Shown here one piece after another: positions 1 through 9,992 of a DNA stretch of 23,045 nucleotides. How positions within the stretch are numbered: position 1 is the first letter of the stretch; each line of letters starts with the position of its first letter. A program made the translations under genes and the position numbers. Source of the DNA: Cerioporus squamosus (lineage: Eukaryota > Basidiomycota > Agaricomycetes > Polyporales > Polyporaceae); NCBI GenBank assembly GCA_022592435.1, contig JABYQS010000427.1, positions 1-23,045 of the forward strand, given 5' to 3'. The notes under the pieces were generated by a model. The model was given only the letters and a program-made list of their open reading frames with translations, made no database searches and was not told the origin of the DNA.

Positions 1-102
1 GACCGCAGTCATACGACCATCAACGTCATATCCTGGGACCCACATTCCCGCTATACTGACTTCAAACACTCAGTTTTCCTTTCTCGGCCACTCTCCCACC
101 CC
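1..102. other. left host flank of the retrotransposon
   Basis: This short stretch lies outside the poly(A) end of the LINE and the left copy of its proposed target-site duplication. No coding region, RNA gene or repeat is recognisable in it. If the insertion model is right, it was once continuous with the sequence beginning at 15,431 and formed part of the upstream region of DCD1. Confidence 0.5.
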
Positions 103-114
103 AACTGATTCGAC
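103..114. repeat. proposed target-site duplication, left copy
   Basis: The 12 bases AACTGATTCGAC sit directly against the T run that is the element's poly(A) tail on the minus strand. The same 12 bases, also followed by TTT, recur at 15,419-15,430 on the far side of ORF1. A chance match of a given 12-mer in 23 kb is about one in several hundred. Variable 10-20 bp duplications are usual for LINE insertion by target-primed reverse transcription. The pairing is an inference. Confidence 0.55.
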
Positions 115-133
115 TTTTTTTTTTTTTTTTTTT
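115..133 (-). other. poly(A) tail of the LINE
   Basis: An uninterrupted run of 19 T on the plus strand is a poly(A) tract at the 3' end of the minus-strand element, about 240 bases downstream of the ORF2 stop. It fixes the orientation and the 3' boundary of the insertion. An intact homopolymer of this length suggests a fairly recent event. Confidence 0.85.
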
Positions 134-335
134 GGTGGAACGCATCATGTCCTGAACCGCATTGGTCCCCAGTGGGGCATGTCGTGCAGTTCGTGGCTGA
201 TGAAACAACCGGACGCGTTAGGCGACTCGTCCGAGGGCTGTAGACCCCGGACGTGACTCAATAAATACTGCCAGTGCCATACCATCACCGCGAGGAAATG
301 CTATTATGCACAAAGTGTGGGACTCAAACACAGAC

Positions 336-377
336 GATGAGGGAGGACGATGTACTGGTACATCGTCCTCCCTCATC
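336..377 (-). repeat. perfect 20-bp inverted repeat (hairpin) at the ORF2 stop codon
   Basis: Positions 336-355 and 358-377 are exact reverse complements separated by only two bases (TG). In element orientation the hairpin begins at the end of ORF2, and the ORF2 stop codon (375-373, TGA) lies inside its first arm. The rest of the 3' UTR runs from the hairpin to the poly(A) tail. In some LINE families a 3' stem-loop is the site recognised by the reverse transcriptase; that role here is an inference. A chance 20-of-20 palindrome with a 2-base loop is very unlikely in a window of this size. Confidence 0.9.
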
Positions 378-3300
378 TTCCGCGTTTTATACCCACTAAA
401 ACCCCGCTATTGCTTACCCATTTCGGTGGAAGACTGTCTCCATTCTCGAGGACTGGCATCCAGATCTGCGCTACGTCCTGCGGTTTGAGGGCCTTGCGAC
501 CTCTCGCTACTACTGCAGTACGTCTATCTAAGGTTAGTCTAGAGTCCAGCGTTGAATAGTACCGATTAACTACTTCATTCTCGGTGAAGTCCGCTCCCTC
601 ATTCCGGATAACGCGCTCACACCGGAGCTTCCAGATCAAGTGTGTTGCCTCTGTGCATAGTATGCACCATAGATTCTCTAGAGCCGTCCTCCTGCTCCCT
701 TTGCTGGTTTTAAAAACCGCACAAGCGGCTCCAAAAGCCGTTCCCCACGTTGGGTCTTTCCATTGGGCTCCGGTGTGAGACCATGTTTGTTTCAGTAGCT
801 CCCAGATAATCCCCTGACCGCGTGCCTTGCACTCCAAGATAATGTGAGACGATGTCTCACATTCGCCACATATAGCACATATGGCACGTCGTTGTAGTTC
901 TTCCGACATTCTAGGGCGAAGCCAGTGGGTCCCAATCATATAGCCATCGTGCGTTGCCATCCAGAAATATTGCGAGGCTTGCCTTGAGACGTGCTTTGAT
1001 CAGAAAGACTTCCAGATCGACTCATCGCATAGTTGAACACCGAAGGCTGCCTGGATCCCGCTTGAGATTCGATCCATATTCTCTACAGCTCTAGGCCTTG
1101 GTTTGATCTTCTGGTCTTGTCGCGTACGGATGGCATGATAGGCAAGTTTTTGTGTCATTGACTGCAATTTTGCTCCAGTTAGGTTGAATGGATCTTGGAT
1201 TGTAAGGTCCAGGTAGGCTCTTGCAGTCTTCTCTGCTCCTTCTCCTGCTAGCTTATCGGCGGCCTCATTCCCTGCATGCCCGTTGTGCCCTTTTACCCAC
1301 TGGAAAAGTGTGTGGGCTTTTCGCATTCGGAGTCTCGCAACCGTTATTCGAGTCAGGGAGGAGTTCTTCTGTAGGATATAGCCCATGTCCTCGTGCTTCT
1401 GACGCCACTTTGATAGTGCATCTAGTATTGTTCTAGAGTCTGTTACCTGTGTGACCCTAGTACGCTCGTTGGTTATTGTTGCTGCCATGAGCGTGGCGAC
1501 TGCTTCGCCAGTCTGGTTTGTCTGGTCTAGCCAGCCAGGGAGGCGGAGACTACGGTTCATCCTTGAGTTTACCCCCACAAAGACACCAGCCCCTGCTCGT
1601 GCATTCTTTTCACCATTGCTGAAGCAGGAGCCATCCGTTGCCACGACCAGGTCCGTTCCATCCTCATCAATTTCCATAGGGATAGCACCATTATATACTG
1701 GCTCTGACCCAGTGAAGATACGGAAGGCGTGGCCTAGATCCCCTTGGACCGTTACACGTCGATCGAAAAGGGTGAGTTCCTTCCCCTGCACCGCTTTTTC
1801 GAGCCCGTTCATCACTTCATTTTCATAGTCTTCTGGCTGTCTTGTCTCAGGGTTCCATTTGTCTGGTAGCGTATGCAGTAGCTCCTTTGCTCTCGTAGCA
1901 CAGAGATGGGGATTTGTGCAGCCGGTGCGTAGCCGTAAATCTGTACATCCTGGGCACTTGCATCTAGCTTTCGGCTGGTGCACAGCGCACTTAAGAATCG
2001 CTGACAAGAGCATGAAGTCTTGAACTGTTATGGCTTCATGCTGGGACAGGAGGCATTGCAGTAATTTTGATGGTACTGATAGACGACTCAGCTGGGTGCG
2101 ATCTGCATATATATGATCCCACATAGGCATTGATTTCTGGATCTCTTTGGAGAGAGCCAGCCCTTCCAGCCTGAGCCCATACTTTCGTGCCACCTTCATC
2201 ATGCCTTGTAGCTCAGCAGGTAGACCAGTAGCTCTTGGGTTCCAGCTTTGCAGGAAAGGGTTCACTCGAAGGCTAGCCAGTTTTGGCCTACAGTCCTTTG
2301 TGACATAGGTAGCCAGTAGGTCATCAGCTAGGAAGGCCCATAGTGGGCGATCTCTGCTGAAATCCAGATAGGACTTCAGCCACATTATGTCAATTGCCTC
2401 GCTCCTAGTTTCCAAGTCCAGCATTCCAAGACCTCCCATCTCTATGGGGAGGCAGACATGCTTCATTCCGACTGGCGTGTTGTGCCGATCATCCCAAAGG
2501 TACCCACGAATTATTTTGTTAATTCGTTTGATGATAATGTCCGGCATACGTTGGACAGTCGTGAAGAATTGTGTCATCCCTCCAATAATCATCTGGACAA
2601 CATGCTTTTTGCCCTGAAGGGTTGCATGACCTGCTTTCCATCGTTCCATGGCATGCATGAGTGGTTTCTTCATTGCAACGAGCTTTGTCAGTACTAGGGT
2701 CCATATGTCGACTTGTTGAACCTCATTCCCAAAGAAAGCTCCCAGTATTCTGACTGCTTCGCCGGACTGCGCCACATGGACATCCTTTGGGTAGTTCTCC
2801 CAGGTGCCCGTGAGGCGATATGTTTCAGCCATCTCTTCGCGGAAGTCAGGGCTTCCTAGTGGAATGATCTCAGGCTTGCTGATGTTGAAACGGGCTTTGG
2901 CCGCTGAGCACCATGTGTCCAGTATATTCTGGAGGGTGCTGAAGTTGTCTCGGTGTGAGAGATATACCGTAGTGTCATCCGCGAATAGGACCGCTTTGAG
3001 CACTTCCTCGCATCTAGGTATGCTGAAACCCTTGATGTCTGACTTCCTTATCATGGCAGACAGTGGCTCGATGGCTAGGTCAAACAGCAAGCATGACAGG
3101 GGGTCCCCCTGCCTCACACCTCTATATATCCGGTATGGTCGGCTAAGTATCCCATTCACCATGATCGATGTCTCTGCATTCTTGTATAGGGATTGGAAGA
3201 GGCGTATAAGAGAGTCTGGGATTTTGAAATGCTTCAAGACTCTCCACAGATAGTCGTGGGCAATTTTATCGTATGCTTTTTCCTGGTCGAGGGCTACAAT

Positions 3301-5547
3301 CGCACCATTTTCATCATTTGCTTCTGCCCAATTCATCATCATCCTTGCCAGCTGCGTGTGGTTCTGGATTTTTCGGCCAGGCACAAAGCCAGCTTGTGCC
3401 CGATGTATGAGGTTTGGTGCGACCCCCGCAAGCCGAACAGCGAGTGATTTACTCAATAGTTTGTAGTCAGTGTTCAGCAGTGTAATGGGTCTGTAGTTCA
3501 CAACCCGAGTTCGTTCGCCTTTTTCCTTGTAGATAGGTGCCATCCATCCCTGTGCTAGGGATGTCTTTGCACTGACACCGTAGAGTCGCATGTCCTCAAA
3601 GGCTGCTGTCAGTAGCTTGACAATATCAAATGTTGTGCGGTCAGGGAAATGGGAGTCTTCAATGAAACGTGCATGGAGGGTCTTCCATAGCTCAAAGGGA
3701 ATACCGTCTAGGCCGGGGGCTGTTCCGTTTTTTGCATAGCGCAGTGACAGGATGCATTCATTGTATGATATCTCCTTGTCTAGCTCTAGAGCCTGGCTGT
3801 CAGAAACTGATACTTCCAGACTTCCTAGAGCAGCTGTTACATCCGCTTCACGCTCGTCGATTGACTTCATGGTGGGGTCATCCCGTTGCACATTCATATG
3901 GTGAACCCGAGCCATTTCAGCCATTCTCACTGAGTCACTTTCATAGAGCTTTTCCCCCGATACACCTAACTGTCCTTCTCTTTCAAAGGAGTTGATGATG
4001 TCCCTTGGGGCAGATTCACGGTGGAGTTTTGACCAGTATTTTGTTGGTCGATCACCATAGAGTCGGTGAGTTGCTCGGGAGTTCTGCTGTTGCTGCTTAA
4101 AGCGTCTTTGCTTGAGTTGACGTATCTGCTTTGTCAAGGCTGCTGCTTCGGCAATTTTTGCATTCTCAGGTAGAGTATAGTTTGCCTTGAGCTTTTTGAG
4201 GGTCTGCTCGCCTTCCCTGATTTCTGCTAGTAGTTTTGGTACTACCTCCCGTTCACGGGTCCGTGCTAGCTGCATGGCATCAGTTTTGAGACTGTGCAGG
4301 ATTGTCTGGGCATTGGTCTCCTCCGACCGTACGCCTGTTGCCTCAAGAATGGATAGCTCATGCATCGCTATCAGCCCTCGTTTCTTGATGCTCCTAGCAA
4401 GTTTCTTGTCTCGAAGGAGCTGCAGTGGAAAGAGTGCCCTTCCCGGTCCAACCACTGGTGCTTTGTCAGAGGTGAGCTGGACCAGTACTAGACTGTGGTC
4501 AGTTTTGACTCCAGCCTCACATAGTCTCCATTCCCTTGCATATTCAAAAACTGTCGGAGTTACATATATGCGGTCAAGACGTGAGAAAGTTGCAGAAGGC
4601 CCTGATCCGCGGTGGAAGGTGTATTCCCGTTGGCTCGGGTAGGTCACTCTCCATCCATCTGCTAGCATCAGGCCTAGATCGCACTTTAGGTCGTCCAGGG
4701 CTAGGATTGATAGATCAGGACCATCGCCGACAGGGAGACGGTCTAGCGAGTCTTCAACGTTATTGAAGTCACCCGCCATTAGGTGAGGTCGGGGGCATTC
4801 CGGGTTGGTTTCGTAGAACTTCTGGACCTCCTTAAAGAATAGCTTCCGCTCATTGACACCATTGGAGGTGGGAGCATAGATGCATAATATATTCCTGGTG
4901 TCGCCGCCCAGGCATGGGACTGCAACCTGAATTGCACGCCCTGGGACAATCTCCATTGATGTTGCATCTGCTGTGTTCAGGTACCTGGAGTTCAGCACCA
5001 CTGCCACACCCTCTTTCTGGGTTGGGGCTTCAGGATGTGCAGAGTAGAAAATCTTGAGCTTCCGTGCAAACATCTTGTGGAGGCTGGCTTTGCGTTCTTC
5101 GGTCAGGTGTGTCTCCTGTAAGAGGAGGACACCAATGCGGTGCTCAGACATCATCCGATATAGTCGGCCCCACTTATTATCAGGGTGATCTCTGACTAGG
5201 TTCCCAAACCCATTCATGTTTAATGACGCTACCTGCACTGTTGCCTTGCGTGCAGTTTTGTCGGCTCGTTGCCCTTCCTTGCTGCCTCCAGGTTGGGGCC
5301 CTTCTGTCTGGCTTGGTTCAGCTGGCATGTTATTGTTGATGCTTAGGTGTTGGTTCAAGACTTCATCCATGCTGCCTGCCCATAGTTCATTACATCTCCC
5401 ATCTCCTTCGTTTCTGCCTGCCGTGCTTCCGTTTCTGCTGGGGGAATCGTCAGAAGGGGGCCGAGCACTAGCAGCTCCCCTCCCTCTGCCCTCCGCAGAG
5501 CGCATCAGTCCAGTACCGTTGTATACATCCTCGTTTGTATGATTCAT
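373..5547 (-). pseudogene. LINE ORF2: endonuclease, reverse transcriptase, RNase H and zinc finger, one internal stop
   Basis: This ORF encodes the enzyme that nicks target DNA and copies the element RNA. The first 1,515 codons are open (5,547-1,003). Residues 103-360 form an endonuclease/exonuclease/phosphatase domain: LNMNG near 110, QETHL with Glu145, GDFN with Asp260 and Asn262, SRLDRIYV with Asp325, and the TDH pair at 350-351. Residues 605-910 are the reverse transcriptase: VALDQEKAYD (Asp754), RGVRQGDPLS (809-818) and FADD (855-858). A Cys cluster lies at 1,196-1,216. RNase H follows with Asp1305, Glu1348, Asp1370 and HAGNEAAD (Asp1431). A TGA at 1,002-1,000 then interrupts the frame. 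Thirteen codons later the same frame continues for 195 residues, with a CAIC...H...C zinc finger (Cys1557, Cys1560, His1568, Cys1573), as expected for the C-terminus of these proteins. A CGA-to-TGA change would explain the stop. No frameshift is seen in 5.2 kb. The N-terminal 100 residues are low-complexity and the start is the first ATG. Confidence 0.92.
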
Positions 5548-6818
5548 GTGATGAGTGTTCGCAGTTGCTATGTCGACTAAGGTACAACCATACCCTTAGC
5601 TCTAGACGGTTTATTCCCTCCGTCCCGGGCGGTGTGTGCCTAGGATCCGTGTGCAGCCACTTTACCAGACTTTAGCGTAAGCTCGGTCCACCGACACCTA
5701 AATAGGCTGACCATTATAGAGACACCAGGGGCTTTCCTGCGCCCGTAGGCCAGTATATTGGGCCCCCAGTGGACACTGCATGTTCAAAGGTTGGGTACTG
5801 CACGCTGCATGCCGTACCGTCGCTTCGGCAGTTTGCAATCCACCCGGGGTGTCACGCCCGGCGCATGTTTGGTACTCCTCCTCGCACTCAAGATCAGTCC
5901 TCATCCCATTCCAGTATTGCTTCAGTAATTGTTCCAGATGCATCGATGCCAGTCGTAGGATTTTGGTATAGTTATTCTACTAGCCGCAATAAACTCCCTC
6001 GCGCAGCAGGCATGTATACCGCCACCGTGTACATCTCGACCCCCATGGGTGGGAGTTCCTGCGCTCGCAAAATCCCGGTGCTCGCGGGGCCGTGTCTCAG
6101 CTGCTGTGTATCGCCAACTGAGTAGAAATGTTTACGCCACCTCCCGCCGACTTGGGGTCAAGCGAGGGGCATCGGGGTGGACGGCTTCACGCTGTTCAAC
6201 GGTTACAGGTCTCTCGTGATCAGAATCTGCCTGTTCGTCGGGAGTGGTCTGCCCGCCCTGCCCTGCTTCATTCGTCCTGTCGTGTTCTAGGTTTTGACAC
6301 CGAGGACTGCGCGCTGGGGTTGCGTATCCGACAGGTCGTTGCCTTGAGCAGTATAGTGATCTTGGGATTGCTCCCTAACGCCTCGGAGGACTGCAGATTC
6401 TAGCATGCGCTAGCACTGTCGGCAGTTCTTCTTACTTCGAGTCGAGCCTTCCTAGGCTGTGCGCAAGCGACTCGGAAGCCCCGTGGGCAATGTCCGAGTA
6501 GTCGGTCGCAGTCGAACATGCGAATAATATGTGCGCAGAGCTCCTCCACTTCTACAGCGAGGTTTCTCTGAGCTACCTCTCTACTCCGGACCTTCGGACC
6601 CTGACAGTACACAAGGCTTGCAGACTCGTACAGTGGGCACACAGCAGAGCACGACTGGGAGATGGGAAGAAAGGTGTTCAAGATGTCTGACGTCGCCCGT
6701 CAGAGGGACGCTCGGGAGTCGGCGGCCCAGGGCTCTGACATCCGGGCGTCGGCTGAGCGTACCAGAGTTCGGGAGGAGAGACTTGTTGTACTCAGCTCCG
6801 TGCTAACTGCCCTTACAG

Positions 6819-7098
6819 GCTGTTATTGCGCTGACTGGCAAGCTGCGCGCAACGCCAGAAGCGTTATTGTCGACCTCGAGGTACGTATCGTTGCTGTGCG
6901 TGCATACAGTCCTGACCCGGGTGCCTTAGAACATACCGAGCTAGTCTCGCGGTTGTCCACTGGGTCTTACAGGGCGCAGACTGGGCGGACCCGTGGTCGA
7001 CCGCTGTGCGTACCCGTGATATCCGCGTCTGGGTGACCCTGCTGCAGATTGGGGCATCGAAGTGTCGTCGCAGTGGGGGACAGGGGAGAGGGGGATAG
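6819..7098 (+). other. exon-like pair with a canonical 49-base intron, unknown product
   Basis: A branch-like GCTAACT and the acceptor CTTACAG precede a 62-base open segment ending at 6,880. A GTACGT donor then opens a 49-base intron-like segment (6,881-6,929) that ends in CCTTAG. Joined across it, the frame stays open for 76 codons to a TAG at 7,096-7,098 and is rich in Trp and Ala. The upstream segment around 6,528-6,689 is also open for 54 codons from an ATG, but I could not connect it cleanly. No family is recognised. Frames of this size arise by chance, so this is only a candidate fragment of a spliced, perhaps decayed, gene. Confidence 0.2.
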
Positions 7099-8233
7099 TG
7101 CAGCCCCGGTGTCATGGGTGGGCCATGGCACGTCATCCCGGTTGGCGAAGAAGTGTCACGAGTTGAAACCTGGGGGTGTACGCGGGAGACGCGGTCCCGT
7201 ATACCTTTGTGTCCTGTCAGCCCGCCTAGGTTGCAGGCACAGGAGTTAAGTGTATAGATGGTGATTTGTTGCAAGGCGTAGCCCGGAGGTAGCATTGGCT
7301 GGGAGCGAGCAAAAGAGGGCGAGAAGCAGAAACGTAGAGGACGAGAGGAAAGTCTGAGTGAGCGCGACTCAGGGAGCCGGGCGCACAAAGGAGGCGGTCT
7401 TCTTGGCAGTCGATCACGGGCTTCGGCCTGCGGCGACCCCGACGGCGGACTCCGTTCTGTTGCCGTCGTCCGTGCAGAAAGCCTCTTACTAGTGGCGACG
7501 ATATAACCAGTGACTGCGGCGTAAGTAGTCCACCCCATGTCTCTCTTGTACCGTCACCTTACGAGAGAAAGTCTGCATGGCACGCTTCCTCGATCGCCGG
7601 GATACCTGTACCTTCCACGACCTTGGCGCTTCCTTGTGATCAGCAGCTCGGGAAAACCCCTGCAACTTCGACAGCGACTCTTGACGCAGTACAGGGACCT
7701 GGGGAGCTTCCGCGAGACGCACAAGCACTCGAAACGCCAGGCGAAGGTCAAATGTCCCTCCTTCCTGCAACACGCAGAAAACCCGATATGGATCCGACTG
7801 CCATCCAGCTACAACTTGGAGGAGACTGACGCGGCATTCGATATAGGTCAGCAGTGTCTTTTGGGTTGGCTCTTCGGCATGTCGCAGTACTTGACCCTGC
7901 TCGGTACTCGACATAACTGCTGATGTTTGCAGCGAAGGGTGCCATGTTCTAGCTCATGAGAGCTTCCAAGACGAAAACGCGGCGAGTGTCGTGAGCAAAC
8001 CCGATGTCAACATCGAGATATGGGGCTCCTTGAGTTACCCGACACTCTGATTGACGCTATTCGGGTAGACTGATTGTGAGTACTGAGTGCTGTTTGCATA
8101 CGTGGCAGCCGTGCAGTACTAATGTCGTGCATGAGTGCAGGGCTAGCTCCCGATCGGCATCCATTTTTCGCTGGAGTTGGCCTTCCTCCGAGTCAGCCTC
8201 GTTGGGCTTGGCCACATATTGACTCATATGCAG

Positions 8234-8481
8234 ACGTATTTCGAAAGGCACATTCTGGAGGGTTCAGGGGGCGCCCCAGTTCCCGTCCCCCGCACAGGAC
8301 TTGCACGTTCCGTCGCAGTACGCGGTGTACTTCTTGAGCGACTCGAGATCGTCCCCACCGGACAGTCAGGACGTCAAGAGGCCCGGGGTATGGCTGTCTT
8401 CACTCTGATGAAGATCTACGACAGAGGCATCCGAGACGTAGTCAGCGGCGGTGTCGCACGATACTCCGTGGAAGAGCGTTG
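8234..8481 (+). other. exon-like open segment with splice signals, unknown product
   Basis: This 248-base segment is open in one frame. It is preceded by a branch-like ATTGACT and the acceptor ATGCAG, and followed by the donor GTATGT, a GCTGACT branch-like site and acceptors at about 8,525-8,550. Upstream, 8,076-8,140 has the form of a complete fungal intron (GTGAGT donor, TACTAAT branch, GTGCAG acceptor). The predicted piece has no recognised motif. The strand with splice signals is opposite to the LINE, which would suit an inserted or captured gene. Confidence is low because each signal alone is common. Confidence 0.2.
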
Positions 8482-9992
8482 GTATGTTTCTCATTGTGGG
8501 TGCGCTGACTCTCCGTTGTTTTGAGAAGCGTGCTCATGTATCCTTCAGGTCCGAGGTTGCGACAGTGCCTAGCACCTCTCCTCCGCCCTTGGGCTCCACC
8601 AACTCCTTCCCCAGTCATCGCGCGACCAGTCGACGCTCGAGCTGATGGCGAGGGGGAACGTGTCGTACGTTGCAAGAGACCTCAATAGTCCTGCGGGAGG
8701 CTTCTGCAGCGCCGAGGATGCTGACTCTCTCCTTCGAAGGACAGCACGGAGTTTAACGAGCGTACCCACGGGCGCGCAATCACGAGGCAAAGCGGTATCG
8801 CGAGCAGCGTCTGGCGGCGATGCAGGAAGAGACGAGGGCCTTGCAGCTCGACGAAGACGCACCCTGCGCCTGAATGTCGGTGGTAAAGGTCGCACCTTGG
8901 ACATGTGTCCCTTACGCGCGCGAAGCAGAGCCGTAGTCCCGGCGCTGACGCCTCGCGATCGCCTCTCTCGTTGACAATAAGGACATTCCTTCTGCCACGT
9001 TTTCGTTGAGTGGCCTGCCGTCCAGACGTGGAAGGCGCTTTCCCTTGTGACCCTCCGTGACACCACTATCCTGAGCTGCAGGACGTATTTGCGGGGCCGG
9101 AGCCTTGGTCTGGGTGGACATCTGCAGCCCGGTTGCTGGATTCAGGTTCGTCAGTAGGCATGCTCGCCGGAGGTCGCGCTAGTATCTGAGGCGTAGCGCT
9201 CTTCTTCCTGTTCTACTGGTTGTACATTCGCAGCTGCATTCTGTCTTCGATTAGAACTGGCCGAGATCCTCTTGGTATGTCGTCATAACCGGAGTGTTCC
9301 TGCACATGGCGCTGACCGGTGACTATATAGGCATGTTCACAACTCACGGGCTGTCCAGGCATAGGTCAGCATGTCAGTACGGTATGGTTCAAGGAGCGTC
9401 GCGGAATAGCAGAATGTAGTGCGGCTGGTGCCACTGTCGCAATGTATACATGATTCTTCGTTCAGTCCGTGCTGTGTGAGTGGCCAGACCGGGTTGGCGT
9501 TGCGACGCATACCCTGCGTGCGTGCTGGGTCGTACCGTCCCGTGTCCCCGCTCAATTCCGCAGTGTTCTGCTCGAAGCACGAGGGTTCGCAGGGGTTGCA
9601 GCGGTGTGTTAGTAGAGTGCGTTTGCAGATAGAGTTCTCTTCCGCGAGCCGAGGGTTCATCGCGGTCAGTACCTGGCCACGGCGTCGTTAGCTGACAGTA
9701 GCTTCGATAATATCAAGGGGTACTAGTGGAGCACAGGGTTCCAAGAGTGCGTCACGTCCGCACGTAACGTAGGTGCGGTGCAGCCTAGAGTTCGAGACTA
9801 GGCTTGGTTCGACACAGAGGGGACTTGGGCTTCACGTGAGGCCATTCCTCGCACACCGTTGCTGTGGTACGCAGGCTGTTCATTCTTCTGCCATCTACAA
9901 TATCAACAAAGGTGTCGGGAAAAGGTACAGAATAGTGTCCGTTATCATGTCCATGACCGTCGTACTCCTAATCAAACACGCTTGTCCATGCT

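Larger units (their letters stand above)
5548..9992. other. 4.4-kb region between ORF2 and ORF1, no convincing long gene
   Basis: No frame on either strand shows a recognisable family. Open frames of 60-195 codons occur on both strands but overlap each other and are of the size expected by chance at this base composition. On the plus strand there are several exon-like pieces with good splice signals (6,819-7,098 and 8,234-8,481, listed separately), and a canonical intron-like segment at 8,076-8,140. I compared the two ends by eye for terminal repeats or a target-site duplication and found nothing longer than 8 bases. It may be a nested insertion, captured host DNA, or a long spacer belonging to the element; the sequence alone does not decide. 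Confidence 0.5.

Noticed and set aside
373..960. A separate 195-aa gene on the minus strand
   Set aside because: It is in the same frame as ORF2, only 13 codons after its TGA, and carries the zinc finger expected at the ORF2 C-terminus. It is the tail of ORF2.
5548..5760. A target-site duplication for a nested insertion, paired with 9,850-9,990
   Set aside because: The longest shared words seen were 8 bases, which is expected by chance for stretches of this length.
8020..8073. Start of an F-box-like protein (LLELPDTLIDAI)
   Set aside because: Only 17 codons before a stop and no continuation that can be supported.
9337..9660. A minus-strand frame with a CIHCDSGT string like the zinc finger at the end of some reverse transcriptases
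   Set aside because: The following His/Cys pair is not in place and no reverse transcriptase or RNase H precedes it. Likely chance.
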